64,000 bases of DNA from Halobacillus yeomjeoni. Its GTDB lineage: Bacteria > Bacillota > Bacilli > Bacillales > Halobacillaceae. How positions within the stretch are numbered: the first letter of the stretch is position 1; each line of letters opens with the position of its first letter. The notes under the pieces were generated by a model that saw nothing but the letters and a program-made list of their open reading frames with translations, searched no databases and was not told the DNA's origin. Positions 34,446-43,195 of this stretch are shown here, in pieces. Where the stretch lies: contig NZ_JAIVAI010000001.1 in assembly GCF_020171525.1 (NCBI RefSeq), forward strand, positions 806,001 through 870,000, read 5' to 3'. The translations under genes and the position numbers were made by a program.

Positions 34446-35492
34446 TTACAGCCATTCATTCGATACGATTCGTTCAGCGATTTGAACCGAGTTCCATGCG
34501 GCTCCTTTCAGCAGGTTGTCAGATACGACCCACATATGGAACCCGCGCTCATGGTCCAAATCTTTACGGACTCTTCCTACAAAGACTTCCCTCTTCTCGG
34601 CTGCACTAAGTGGAGTAGGATAGGTTTGTGTGGAAGGATCATCCTCGAGAACGATTCCAGGTGCATGAGCCAGCAAGTTTTGTATATCTTCGACCGTGAC
34701 TCCGTCTTTTTCGATTTCTACGTATACACTCTCTGCATGTGAAGTGAAGAAAGGTAACCGCACACATGTGGCTGCAACAGAGAGGTCTGGCATATGCATG
34801 ATTTTTTTCGTTTCGTTGATCATTTTCATCTCTTCGTAGGTATAACCATTTTCTTGGAACACATCAATTTGAGGAAGTGCATTGAAAGCGATCGGTGAGT
34901 GTTTATTGTCGCCTTTGACCGGCAGGATGTTCGCTTCCAGTTCTTCCCCATTGAGAAATGCCTGGGACTGCTCCCTCAATTCTTCCGCTGCCTCTGTACC
35001 TGCGCCGGAAACGGCCTGATAAGTGGAAACGATGATGCGCTTCATACCTAAAGCCTTTCTTATCGGCTCCAGAGCTGCGACCATTTGAATCGTGGAGCAG
35101 TTCGGGTTGGCAATGATTCCTTTATGAAGTTTTATATCTTCTTCATTCACTTCGGGTACCACAAGAGGTACATCCTCCGCCATACGGAACGCACTGGTAT
35201 TGTCTATGACTACAGCCCCGCGTTTGACAGCTTCATGAGCGAATTTTTTTGATACGGAACCCCCTGCGGAAAATAGGGCGATATCGATGCCTTCAAAGCT
35301 TTCTGGTGTTGCTTCTTCCACTGTTTTTTCCTCGCCTTTAAAGCTCATTTTCAAACCGGCTGAACGGCTGGAGGATAATAGTTTCAGTTCGTTGATTGGA
35401 AAATTGCGATCTTCAAGTGTTTCAAGCATTTTCTGTCCGACGGCTCCTGTTGCTCCGACGATAGCTACGTTGTAAGTTTTAGTATGACTCAT
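34446..35492 (-). CDS. asd: Aspartate-semialdehyde dehydrogenase
   Basis: This 348-aa protein has the NADP-binding GATGAVGQ (13-20), the nucleophile Cys132 in NPNCSTIQ and a later [13 protein letters not shown] segment. It reduces aspartyl phosphate to the semialdehyde used by DapA. It is the first gene of the asd-dapG-dapA operon, with dpaB ending 97 nt upstream of its start. AAAGGGGAT precedes the ATG. Confidence 0.97.
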   Translation of the reverse strand: MSHTKTYNVAIVGATGAVGQKMLETLEDRNFPINELKLLSSSRSAGLKMSFKGEEKTVEEATPESFEGIDIALFSAGGSVSKKFAHEAVKRGAVVIDNTSAFRMAEDVPLVVPEVNEEDIKLHKGIIANPNCSTIQMVAALEPIRKALGMKRIIVSTYQAVSGAGTEAAEELREQSQAFLNGEELEANILPVKGDNKHSPIAFNALPQIDVFQENGYTYEEMKMINETKKIMHMPDLSVAATCVRLPFFTSHAESVYVEIEKDGVTVEDIQNLLAHAPGIVLEDDPSTQTYPTPLSAAEKREVFVGRVRKDLDHERGFHMWVVSDNLLKGAAWNSVQIAERIVSNEWL

Positions 35493-35589
35493 GAGAGGAT
35501 CCCCTTTCTCTATGAATAGTTTTTTGAATAGTAAGTCATGTCACTATTTTTGTAATTCTATCATACTTCATCGAGATACAGGAAAATTT

Positions 35590-36189
35590 TTAAGAAGTCG
35601 GGTATCTTTCTATCAGAACAGGCTGGATCTGCTTGCCATCTAAAGCGCTCTCAATCGTTTTTGGAATTAATGTCATATCAGCAACGAGTGAATTCGGTTT
35701 TTTGAATGGGTGGTCCTGCCCGAGTGGAACAAAATAGATATTTTTGGTCGCCATCAAGCGCATCACATTGACTCCGTTCAACCCTAAAGCATCATTCGTC
35801 GATATCGCTACGACTACCGGGCTTTCATTCCTTAAGGTCGCTTTAGCTGCCATCAATACCGGAGAGTCGGTGAGGGCATTGGCGAATTTACTCGTCGAGT
35901 TCCCCGTCATAGGTGCAATCAGCATGCAGTCCAGCGGTCTTTTCGGACCAAGAGGTTCTGCATCCGGTATCGTCAGAATCGGTTCTTCATTCGTAATCTC
36001 TTTGATCGTTTTCAAATGATCGGCAGCATCCCCGAATCTTGTATCCGTTTTTTGGACGGTATAGGATAAAATCGGAATCACTGTCGCTCCCATTTCGACT
36101 AATTCTTTCATGACTGGAAAAACTTCGTGGTACGTACAATGAGATCCTGTCAGACCAAATCCGATGACCTTTCCTTTTAAACTACTCAT
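35590..36189 (-). CDS. dpaB: Dipicolinate synthase subunit B (SpoVFB)
   Basis: This 199-aa flavoprotein-fold protein begins MSSLKGKVIGFGLTGSHCTY. It has LIAPMTGNSTSKFANAL and VVVAISTNDALGLN, as in DpaB and other HFCD-type flavoproteins. With DpaA it oxidises dihydrodipicolinate to dipicolinic acid in the mother cell. The ATG at 36187-36189 has AAAGGAGACTGAAG upstream and overlaps the dpaA stop by 8 nt. A longer frame to 36324 is antisense-like padding and was not used. Confidence 0.96.
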   Translation of the reverse strand: MSSLKGKVIGFGLTGSHCTYHEVFPVMKELVEMGATVIPILSYTVQKTDTRFGDAADHLKTIKEITNEEPILTIPDAEPLGPKRPLDCMLIAPMTGNSTSKFANALTDSPVLMAAKATLRNESPVVVAISTNDALGLNGVNVMRLMATKNIYFVPLGQDHPFKKPNSLVADMTLIPKTIESALDGKQIQPVLIERYPTS

Positions 36190-37081
36190 CTTCAGTCTCC
36201 TTTCCTTGCTGTTCCAATAATAGGCGGTAAACGACATCAGCAATGATCCTTCCTGCCGTCTTCGGAGCGACGATTCCGGGCAGTCCAGGGGCAAGCATCG
36301 CTTTGATGCCTCTTTTGTCAGCAAATTGAAAGTCTGTGCCGCCAGGTTTAGAAGCTAAATCTATAATAAGTGCATGAGCGGGAAGTTGTTTGATCACAGA
36401 CGCATCTACCACCAAGTGAGGAACGGTGTTCAGTAAAATGTCGCATTCCATATTCGCTTTCTGCATCTCATTCATATCGATAGGTGTCAATCCCATTTCA
36501 TAAACACGGGCGATATTCTGAGAGGATCTGACCCCTACCGAGACATCTGCCCCTAAATTGCTGAACGTCCGGGCAAGCCCCATTCCGACCCGCCCGAGGC
36601 CGAGCACAATCACTTTCGAACCATGAATCGTTATATCTGTGTGTTGAATCACTAATAATATTGTGCCTTCTACAGTAGGAATAGAGTTGTATATGGCAAC
36701 ATCATCACGATCCATCAAAGGAATAAGCGTACGATCCACTTTAGCTGCTATATTCACGAGAAAAGGTTTCGTAATTCCAGTAAGGATCAGACAATGTTTT
36801 GGTGTTTTTTTCAACCAATCTTCGGATAATTGGATCAATTGATTTGAAAAAATCCCCTCAATTTTCCCTTCGTCATCCGTGCCGGCAATAGGTAGGATGA
36901 TGGCATCCAGTTTCTCCACCTGTTTGCTGTCAAAATCAAGATCGATCGCTTCTGTGAAGCTCTCATTGAGTTGATCGAAACCGGCTATATATACCGTTGC
37001 ATTCCATTTATTCAACCGCCGGATGATTTCGATTTGCCGGGCATCGCCCCCTATTACCGCTACATGATATCCAGTTAACAT
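36182..37081 (-). CDS. dpaA: Dipicolinate synthase subunit A (SpoVFA)
   Basis: This 299-aa NAD(P)-dependent subunit has an N-terminal domain beginning YHVAVIGGDARQIEII. A Rossmann motif, VIVLGLGRVGMGLARTF, lies at about 160-176, and a Gly/Pro-rich KAMLAPGLPGIVAPKTAG near residue 265. The operon dpaAB is made late in sporulation. A sigma-K-like promoter sits just upstream (37119-37127) and a terminator isolates it from ymxH. Confidence 0.96.
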   Translation of the reverse strand: MLTGYHVAVIGGDARQIEIIRRLNKWNATVYIAGFDQLNESFTEAIDLDFDSKQVEKLDAIILPIAGTDDEGKIEGIFSNQLIQLSEDWLKKTPKHCLILTGITKPFLVNIAAKVDRTLIPLMDRDDVAIYNSIPTVEGTILLVIQHTDITIHGSKVIVLGLGRVGMGLARTFSNLGADVSVGVRSSQNIARVYEMGLTPIDMNEMQKANMECDILLNTVPHLVVDASVIKQLPAHALIIDLASKPGGTDFQFADKRGIKAMLAPGLPGIVAPKTAGRIIADVVYRLLLEQQGKETEDE

Positions 37082-37118
37082 GGCGGATGTCTCCTTCTTT
37101 TATGATGTAATCTCTTTG

Positions 37119-37127
37119 TATCCTATG
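37119..37127 (-). promoter_or_regulatory. Putative sigma-K -10 element of dpaAB
   Basis: CATAGGATA on the minus strand fits the mother-cell consensus CATANNNTA, 38 nt before the dpaA start, with AC-containing sequence about 15 nt further upstream for the -35. B. subtilis spoVF is known to use sigma-K. Confidence 0.6.
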
Positions 37128-37159
37128 CCGAAGCAGAAAGTTAGTGATTTCACTGAAAA

Positions 37160-37190
37160 TAAAAAAACACCCCAGTTTTCACTGTGGTGT
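37160..37190 (-). terminator. Terminator of ymxH
   Basis: A 10-bp stem with one mismatch, ACACCACAGT / ACTGGGGTGT, and a GAAA loop runs into TTTTTTT, directly after the ymxH stop. Confidence 0.92.
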
Positions 37191-37193
37191 AGG

Positions 37194-37427
37194 TTATGAT
37201 TTTTTCAATAAAATGGTGTCTTCGCCTATCGTCGCAATCTGTTCCCAATCAATGATCAATGCTTTTTTTGAGGATCCCATACTCATGAGGCCTTGGTTCA
37301 TGATCACTAAGGAACGGATATTCCCTGTTTCAGGCTCAATGATAAGGTCTGCCTTTCCTAAAACTCCTAATTTCTGTCCTGTTTCCACATCTATGACTTC
37401 CTTGTTCGCAAGGTTCTTCAACCTCAT
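37194..37427 (-). CDS. ymxH: YmxH, PRC-barrel domain protein (YlmC/YmxH family)
   Basis: This 77-aa protein is a single PRC-barrel. It begins MRLKNLANKEVIDVETGQKLG and has DLIIEPETGNIRSLVI and a late DWEQIATIGEDTILL. It is sporulation-associated and of unknown function. GAGGAGG precedes the ATG. In B. subtilis the peptidase gene mlpA lies between ylxY and ymxH; here ylxY ends 14 nt upstream of ymxH and mlpA is absent. Confidence 0.9.
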   Translation of the reverse strand: MRLKNLANKEVIDVETGQKLGVLGKADLIIEPETGNIRSLVIMNQGLMSMGSSKKALIIDWEQIATIGEDTILLKKS

Positions 37428-37441
37428 GTCGTTCCTCCTCT

Positions 37442-38365
37442 TTAACGCTCTTCACTTAACAACGTCGGAAGCGTTCCGATACGGTAACCTTCCTGTCTTA
37501 TGGCATCGATCAATGCAGGCAGGCTTTTTTCCGTCACTTGTGTCGGGTGCATCAAAATGGTAGCCCCGTTATGAAGCTTACCCATCACCCTTTCGATGAG
37601 GACATCAGTGGTCGGCTTTTTCCAATCTACAGTATCCACTGTCCATAGGATGGTTTCCATACCCATGTCATGCGCAGCTTCTACTGTCCCTTGATTATAA
37701 CTGCCCGCGGGTGGTGCGAAATATTCGATTTTTGTTTTCGTAAGAGCGAACAACAAGTCGTCCGCTTGTTCCAGGTTTAATTTTGCCTGTTCCTTGCTCA
37801 TCCTCCCCATGTCTTTATGCTTATATCCATGACTGCCGATCAGATGTCCCTGCTCTTCGATCATTTGCACATGATCGGTGAATTTCTCTGCAAATGCTCC
37901 ATCAATAAAGAAATTGGCTTTCACTTGCTTATCCGCTAATGTCTTCAACATTCCCGGCAGATATTCTTCCCCCCAGGAAACATTGACTAAAAAAGCGACC
38001 ATTTCTTTCTTGGGATTTCCACGGTAAATCGGTGAAGGATCAAGATCCTCCATGGACCTTTCCGGTTTGATGGATTTGTACACCAAAAGCTTCGGATCGA
38101 ATTTCCCTTTTTTCTTCATTTTTTTGTAAGAAGCATCGACATCCACTTCTCTTCCTTCAATGCCCGGGGTCTTTTTCCAAACTGAATCGATTCGGGCATT
38201 CTCTGGTTTCCACTCATATTGTGCTTTCCTTGATTCAATCACTTCATATAAGTCCGTAGTTTTACTTACAGGACTCAGCTGCTGCTGTGTTTCCATGAAA
38301 GCCAGTCCAAATCCGAGACAGATAAAGATTAAGACACTCCAAAGGGCCACCACCCGTAATCTCAT
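37442..38365 (-). CDS. ylxY: YlxY, polysaccharide-deacetylase-fold protein
   Basis: This 307-aa protein has an N-terminal signal/anchor (about 5-22) and a NodB-fold domain with ANFFIDGAFAEKF, LIGSHGYKHKDM, AKLNLEQADDLL, YFAPPAGSYNQGT and ATILMHPTQVTEKSLPALI. The first catalytic motif, normally TFDDG, reads NVSWGEE, so the base Asp and first metal Asp are missing and deacetylase activity is doubtful. The second ATG (38363-38365) is preferred because GGGGAGG lies 6 nt before it. The gene follows pnp in the B. subtilis order but is separated from it here by 1.2 kb of repeats. Confidence 0.9.
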   Translation of the reverse strand: MRLRVVALWSVLIFICLGFGLAFMETQQQLSPVSKTTDLYEVIESRKAQYEWKPENARIDSVWKKTPGIEGREVDVDASYKKMKKKGKFDPKLLVYKSIKPERSMEDLDPSPIYRGNPKKEMVAFLVNVSWGEEYLPGMLKTLADKQVKANFFIDGAFAEKFTDHVQMIEEQGHLIGSHGYKHKDMGRMSKEQAKLNLEQADDLLFALTKTKIEYFAPPAGSYNQGTVEAAHDMGMETILWTVDTVDWKKPTTDVLIERVMGKLHNGATILMHPTQVTEKSLPALIDAIRQEGYRIGTLPTLLSEER

Positions 38366-38494
38366 AAGCATCCTCCCCCAGTAAAAGTCTATGGTTGAGG
38401 AGGGAGAAGTAGACCTTGTACATGTATGTTTAATTTGAATAATATAAATTACAATGTGCTTTTCTCTTTTCGTTTATACTCACTTTCTTATTCC

Positions 38495-38683
38495 TTTGGA
38501 GCATGTTTCGAGATCCTTGATGAGAAGGATGGGGCTTTAGAAAACGGCTCGCTTTCCGTGGGCATGTGGTGAGCTTCCTCAAGGCAGAGCCTTTGCGGGA
38601 TCTCACCGATCATGTACATCCCACAGGAGTCTCCCCGTTTTCTAAAACCCCATTACGTTAATGATACACTCGAAACATTCCAA
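38495..38683. repeat. Foldback intergenic repeat, copy A
   Basis: An inner inverted repeat, GGGGCTTTAGAAAACGG (38531-38547) against CCGTTTTCTAAAACCCC (38635-38651), has one mismatch. An outer one pairs TTTGGAGCATGTTTCGAG with CTCGAAACATTCCAA at 38669-38683, with one 2-nt gap. Between them are GGTGAG and CTCACC and the CCCACAGGAGTCTCCCC segment that recurs at 39070-39100. No gene is present, and GC content is higher than in the flanks. It resembles the palindromic intergenic repeats common in Bacillaceae, recalled from memory. Confidence 0.8.
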
Positions 38684-38794
38684 TGACAGCCACGCCCTCT
38701 TGCTATGAATACCAGACAACGGTGATTACGAGAATATGATAAAGAAAAAGGAGCCCAAGAAGGGAGGTAATTTTCAGGAGAAGTTAACAAGTTC

Positions 38795-38875
38795 TGGTCC
38801 ACAGGGCTCAAGCTCTAGGCACCTTGCCGCCTCCAGGGGGAGCGAACCCTTCCATGCCGCTTACGTTTGAAACTA
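38795..38875. repeat. Second GC-rich intergenic repeat type
   Basis: The block around CCACAGGGCTCAAGCTCTAGG and GGGGGAGCGAACC shares CACAGGGCT and CCCCCTC-like stretches with the inverted half at 39338-39385, but its body differs. It is probably a partial or decayed member of a related repeat family. No ORF lies in 38366-39578. Confidence 0.5.
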
Positions 38876-38909
38876 AGCTTTCCTCATCACTTTTTTTATT
38901 TTTAAATTA

Positions 38910-39489
38910 GGCTCTGTTAAAGTTTAGTGTTGATATATCCATCAAAAAAAGAATTCATTACGAAATGTTTGTATGCGTGTAGGGCTCCGGGAAAAGGTTC
39001 GCTTTCCATGGGGCGGGCGCTGAGTCTCCTCAAGGAATAGCGCCTTCCGGGGCCTCACCTGTCCCACACGTCCCATAGGAGTCTCACCGTTTCCCTCCGC
39101 CCTTTGCTTCATCAGAGTGCCTCGAAACAAGATCTTTTAAAAGAAATACTTCACCTTGATGGGAGGAAGTATAAAATCTTAAAACCAAGATGCTGTGTTT
39201 CATTCTCTTAGGAGTGGCATAAGGACCGAACGATCTTGATAATAGGCCTTTTTTACATAGATGTCACAGATTTTATAATGCAAAGGGCGGAGGGGAAGGG
39301 GGAGACTCCCGCGGGAGAAGGAAACAGGCTCTGTTCCCACAGGGCTTTAGCCTGAGGAAGCTTGCAGGTTCCCCCTCTAGGTGCGCGGACTCTTCCCCGA
39401 CGCCCCTGCACTTCATAGGAGGTTTGAATTCATTTCTGTCCAAACAGATTTATAAAACAAAGAATATCAACACCAGCCTTTAACAGAGC
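38910..39489. mobile_element. 580-bp MITE-like foldback element with 9-bp target duplication
   Basis: The ends are inverted repeats. The left end (38911-38936) and right end (39464-39489) match at 23 of 26 positions, sharing GCTCTGTTAAAG and TGTTGATAT. The identical 9-mer TTTAAATTA flanks both sides (38901-38909 and 39490-39498), as expected for a target-site duplication. Inside, two diverged GC-rich halves face each other: CCCTCCGCCCTTTG (39093-39106) is repeated inverted as CAAAGGGCGGAGGG (39281-39294). No transposase ORF is present, so movement would need a partner elsewhere. I cannot assign the IS family. Confidence 0.75.
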
Positions 39490-39502
39490 TTTAAATTAAA
39501 CC

Positions 39503-39531
39503 AAAAAAAAAGAAACTGGCGGGCCAGATTC
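39503..39531 (-). terminator. Terminator of pnp
   Basis: GAATCTGG pairs with CCAGTTTC (one mismatch) around a CCCG loop and runs into nine T's after TTTC on the minus strand, 48 nt after the pnp stop. A second hairpin, GCTCCAT/ATGGAGC, lies between it and the stop. Confidence 0.78.
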
Positions 39532-39578
39532 TTTTCTTTGCTCCTCCGCTCCATATTAAATGGAGCTTTTGGAGGCGT

Positions 39579-41702
39579 TTATTTTTCTTGTTTTACTTCT
39601 TCTTCTTTTTTCTCATCAATGATGACAGCTTTACGGGAAAGGTTGATACGTCCCTGGTTGTCGATCTCTTTGACTTTCACTTTAAGAGAATCACCGATTG
39701 AAACGACATCTTCGACTTTACCTATACGCTCTTCAGCCATTTCAGAGATGTGGACAAGGCCTTCCTTGCCTTTGAACAATTCAACGAAAGCACCGAATTT
39801 TTCGATACGTTTCACTTTACCGTCGTAGACTTCTCCGACTTCTACTTCACGGACGATATCTTCGATGATCTTTTGGGCAGTGGCATTCATTTGAGCATCC
39901 GTAGAGGAAATGAACACTGTACCATCCTGTTCGATATCGATTTTAACGCCAGTATCATCAATGATCTGGTTGATTTGTTTTCCGCTTGGTCCGATGACAT
40001 CACGAATCTTATCAGGGTTGATCTTCATCGTCATGATCTTCGGAGCATACTGGGACAATTCGCTACGAGGCGATTCGATGGTATCCACCATGTGTCCAAG
40101 AATATCCAAACGTCCTTTTTTCGCTTGAGCAAGAGCTTCTTCCAGAATCTCGCGGGAAAGTCCTTCAATCTTGATGTCCATTTGAAGGGCTGTCACGCCT
40201 TTTTCAGTTCCTGCTACTTTGAAGTCCATGTCTCCAAGGGCATCTTCCATTCCTTGAATGTCTGTCAGGATCGTATAATCTTCTCCAGATTTGACCAGAC
40301 CCATGGCAATACCAGCTACCGGTGCTTTGATCGGTACACCTGCATCCATCATCGCAAGCGTACTTGCACAAATACTCGCCTGGGAAGTGGAACCATTGGA
40401 TTCAAGTACTTCGGACACAAGACGAATCGTGTACGGGAACTCATTTTCAGAAGGAATCACTTGTTCAAGTGCACGTTCACCGAGAGCACCATGTCCGATT
40501 TCACGACGGCCAGGTCCACGGATCGGGCCGGTTTCCCCTACAGAGAATTTCGGGAAATTATAGTGGTGCATGAAACGTTTGGATTCTTCTAGATCCAAAC
40601 CATCAAGGATCTGAACATCTCCAAGCGCACCCAGCGTACAAACGCTCAAGGCCTGCGTTTGTCCACGAGTGAACAAACCGGAACCGTGTGTACGTGGAAG
40701 CAATCCTACACGTGATGTCAGCGGGCGGATTTCATCCACTCCACGGCCATCAGGACGAATTTTATCTTTTGTAATCAGGCGGCGGACTTCTGTTTTGACG
40801 ATGTCATCAAGAATAGATCCGACTTGCTTAAGCGTTTCTTCGTCTGCTTCTTTTTCTTCATAAGAAGCCATGACGTCCGCTTTCGCTTGATCGATCGCAT
40901 CTTCACGAGCTTTTTTCTCTTCGGTCTTGATTGCGGATGTGATCGCTTCTTTCGCTTCCGCTTCGACTTGATCCTTCAGCTCCTGATCAAGGTCGAACAA
41001 CTGGACTTCCATTTTCTCACGGCCGACCGCTTCAATGATCTCTTCCTGGAAAACCACCAGGCGTTTGATCTCTTCGTGGCCGAACATGATCGCTTCCAAC
41101 ATGTCTTCTTCAGATACTTCCTGCGCACCTGCTTCTACCATGTTGATAGCATCCTTGGTTCCTGCGACCGTCAAGTCGATGTCACTTTTCTCCTGTTGTT
41201 CAACAGTCGGGTTGATGACGAATTCACCATCTACGCGTCCAACGATGACGCCTGCAATCGGTCCCTCAAACGGGATGTCTGAAACCCCAAGGGAAATGGA
41301 TGAGCCGAGCATCGCTGCCATTTCAGATGAACAATCCTGATCCACACTCATGACTGAGCTGATGACTTGTACATCATTACGGTAACCTTCCGGGAAAAGT
41401 GGACGGATCGGGCGGTCGATCAAACGGGACGCAAGCACAGCTTTATCACTTGGACGCCCTTCACGTTTGATGAAACCTCCAGGGATTTTACCGACCGCAT
41501 ATAAGCGCTCTTCGTAGTTTACTGTCAATGGGAAGAACGGTAAATCTTTTGGTTCTTTTGAACCTGTTGCGGTTGAAAGAACGGTTGTATCTCCGTAATG
41601 GATGAGGGCAGCACCGTTTGCCTGTTTAGCTAATTCGCCGATTTCAACAGAAAAAGTGCGTCCGGCTACATCAATTGAGAACACTTGTTTTTCTTCTGCC
41701 AT
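39579..41702 (-). CDS. pnp: Polynucleotide phosphorylase
   Basis: This 707-aa exoribonuclease has two RNase PH domains (about 10-210 and 310-550), a linking alpha domain, then a KH domain (about 555-615, [15 protein letters not shown]) and an S1 domain (about 620-690, [21 protein letters not shown]), with a charged tail. It degrades RNA 3' to 5' using phosphate and is the main 3' exonuclease of Bacillus mRNA decay, alongside RNase Y in this window. It lies downstream of rpsO as usual, but a terminator separates them. GAGGAG precedes the ATG with rather long spacing of 11 nt. Confidence 0.98.
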   Translation of the reverse strand: MAEEKQVFSIDVAGRTFSVEIGELAKQANGAALIHYGDTTVLSTATGSKEPKDLPFFPLTVNYEERLYAVGKIPGGFIKREGRPSDKAVLASRLIDRPIRPLFPEGYRNDVQVISSVMSVDQDCSSEMAAMLGSSISLGVSDIPFEGPIAGVIVGRVDGEFVINPTVEQQEKSDIDLTVAGTKDAINMVEAGAQEVSEEDMLEAIMFGHEEIKRLVVFQEEIIEAVGREKMEVQLFDLDQELKDQVEAEAKEAITSAIKTEEKKAREDAIDQAKADVMASYEEKEADEETLKQVGSILDDIVKTEVRRLITKDKIRPDGRGVDEIRPLTSRVGLLPRTHGSGLFTRGQTQALSVCTLGALGDVQILDGLDLEESKRFMHHYNFPKFSVGETGPIRGPGRREIGHGALGERALEQVIPSENEFPYTIRLVSEVLESNGSTSQASICASTLAMMDAGVPIKAPVAGIAMGLVKSGEDYTILTDIQGMEDALGDMDFKVAGTEKGVTALQMDIKIEGLSREILEEALAQAKKGRLDILGHMVDTIESPRSELSQYAPKIMTMKINPDKIRDVIGPSGKQINQIIDDTGVKIDIEQDGTVFISSTDAQMNATAQKIIEDIVREVEVGEVYDGKVKRIEKFGAFVELFKGKEGLVHISEMAEERIGKVEDVVSIGDSLKVKVKEIDNQGRINLSRKAVIIDEKKEEEVKQEK

Positions 41703-41792
41703 AAAGAACTTAACTCCTCTCGAATAACTCTATAATTCATATCATATCAAGGGTCTATTGTCAGTTTACACCCTTATGTATGTAAACATACA

Positions 41793-41818
41793 GAAAAAGC
41801 GGGAATACTCCCGCTTTT
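41793..41818 (-). terminator. Terminator of rpsO
   Basis: A 10-bp stem, AAAAGCGGGA / TCCCGCTTTT, with a 4-nt loop runs into T's, 12 nt after the rpsO stop. Downstream is an imperfect inverted repeat around TGTATG/CATACA before pnp. Confidence 0.92.
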
Positions 41819-41829
41819 CCGAAACTACA

Positions 41830-42099
41830 TTAACGACGCAAGCCAAGACTCTTGATCAACTCACGGTAACGTGTAATGTCTTTATTACGTAGGTAGTTCA
41901 ATAGATGACGACGGCGACCTACCATTTTAAGCAGTCCACGACGAGAGTGGTGGTCTTGCTTGTGCATACGCAGGTGCTCGTTCAAGCTCGTGATTTGCTC
42001 AGTCAGTACAGCGATTTGTACTTCTGGAGAGCCAGTGTCATTTTCATGAGTTTTGTACTCATTGATTAGTTCCTGTTTACGTTCTTGTGTGATAGCCAT
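41830..42099 (-). CDS. rpsO: 30S ribosomal protein S15
   Basis: This 89-aa protein is of standard length. It has [15 protein letters not shown] (about 21-35), [14 protein letters not shown] (about 50-63) and [10 protein letters not shown]15 binds the 16S rRNA central junction early in 30S assembly. CAGGAGGTG precedes the ATG with good spacing. A structured leader (42130-42178) lies upstream and may allow S15 to repress its own translation. Confidence 0.98.
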   Translation of the reverse strand: MAITQERKQELINEYKTHENDTGSPEVQIAVLTEQITSLNEHLRMHKQDHHSRRGLLKMVGRRRHLLNYLRNKDITRYRELIKSLGLRR

Positions 42100-42129
42100 G
42101 TTTAGCTACACCTCCTGAAAAATATTAAA

Positions 42130-42178
42130 TTCCCTATCGCCGAGCGGACGTCGGAGTCTCGCTCCGCCAAGCGAAGGT
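42130..42178 (-). promoter_or_regulatory. Putative S15 autoregulatory leader of rpsO
   Basis: The minus-strand leader can fold as CGGAG-CGAGA-CTCCG (42152-42166) or, exclusively of that, as GAGCG/CGCTC (42160-42164 with 42142-42146), with outer CGC/GCG pairing. It ends about 20 nt before the rpsO Shine-Dalgarno. S15 leaders with alternative structures are known in Bacillaceae. The equivalence here is inferred. Confidence 0.45.
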
Positions 42179-42226
42179 TCCATACTAAAGCGTACATTTT
42201 TTTGGGCTGAAATGCAAGGAAAACCT

Positions 42227-43168
42227 TCAATTTTTGCGGAAAAAATCGCGGATTGTCGCTTCGTCCTGTTTCAGTTGTTTGATCAATTCTTCCACACCAT
42301 TGAATTTCTGCTCATCGCGGATCATTCTATGAAAATGAACCTTCAAAGTCTGGTCATAGAGATCTTCATCGACATCAAACAGATGTACTTCCAGATTCGG
42401 CTGATCGGCGGTTTCATGGAAGGTCGGTTTTACGCCTAAATTCGCCATTCCATAATAAGTGAAATCTTTATGATCGACAGATACGGCATAAACTCCGACC
42501 TTCGGAATATAGTAGTCCGGGCTCACATCCACATTGGCAGTCGGAAAACCGATCGTTCGCCCGCGCCGGTCCCCTTGGATGACATTTCCTGTGACCGTGA
42601 ACGTACGGCCGAGAAGCTGATTCACTTCTTCAACCTCACCTCGGTCCAATAACGAGCGGATCCGGGTGGAACTGATTTTCTCTTCATCTTTTTCCACTTT
42701 TTTAATCACGGTCTGCTCCAACCTGCCTTTGGCGAATTCCGGCAGGTTATCCATAGATCCCTGCCCTTTATGACCATAGCTGAAATCAAAGCCGGCTACG
42801 ACATGTTCCACGTGGAGACCGACGAAAAACTCATCCACGAACTTTTGCGGGGATAAGGAAGCAAGGGACTGGTCGAAAGTGATGACAAATAGATAATCGA
42901 TTCCCATATCTTCCAGGATCTCCTGTTTGAGAGGCAGTGGAGTAATATAGTGGGCGTGCTGTTTTTCTTTTTTCAAAACGACAGAAGGATGAGGATCGAA
43001 CGTCATGACAGCACTTTTCAAACCTTGCTCCTGCGCTTCGCTTTTAGCGGTCTCAATCACTTGCTGGTGCCCGCGGTGGACCCCGTCAAAAAAACCGACG
43101 GCTGCAACGCTCGGGTCCAGTTTAAGGTCTTTGGTCCTCGAAGACTCAGTAAGACGAAACGTTTTCAA
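42227..43168 (-). CDS. ribC: Bifunctional riboflavin kinase / FAD synthetase
   Basis: This 313-aa protein has an N-terminal nucleotidyltransferase domain (GFFDGVHRGHQ at about 25-35, DFSYGHKGQG, SSTRIRSLL) that adenylates FMN, and a C-terminal flavokinase domain (GRTIGFPTANV, YGMANLGVKPTF). It makes FMN and FAD in the cytosol. I start at the TTG 43166-43168, where AGGTG lies 6 nt upstream; the resulting MKTFRL start matches the B. subtilis MKTI start. The GTG three codons earlier overlaps that ribosome-binding site. It lies downstream of truB. Confidence 0.95.
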   Translation of the reverse strand: MKTFRLTESSRTKDLKLDPSVAAVGFFDGVHRGHQQVIETAKSEAQEQGLKSAVMTFDPHPSVVLKKEKQHAHYITPLPLKQEILEDMGIDYLFVITFDQSLASLSPQKFVDEFFVGLHVEHVVAGFDFSYGHKGQGSMDNLPEFAKGRLEQTVIKKVEKDEEKISSTRIRSLLDRGEVEEVNQLLGRTFTVTGNVIQGDRRGRTIGFPTANVDVSPDYYIPKVGVYAVSVDHKDFTYYGMANLGVKPTFHETADQPNLEVHLFDVDEDLYDQTLKVHFHRMIRDEQKFNGVEELIKQLKQDEATIRDFFRKN

Positions 43169-43195
43169 TTCACTCACCTGCTTTGCTGCTTAGTA

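Noticed and set aside
39750-40592. 280-codon plus-strand frame inside pnp, and similar long antisense frames in infB, polC and ymfK
   Set aside because: These are shadows of codon bias in strongly conserved genes; none has a supported ribosome-binding site or recognisable product.
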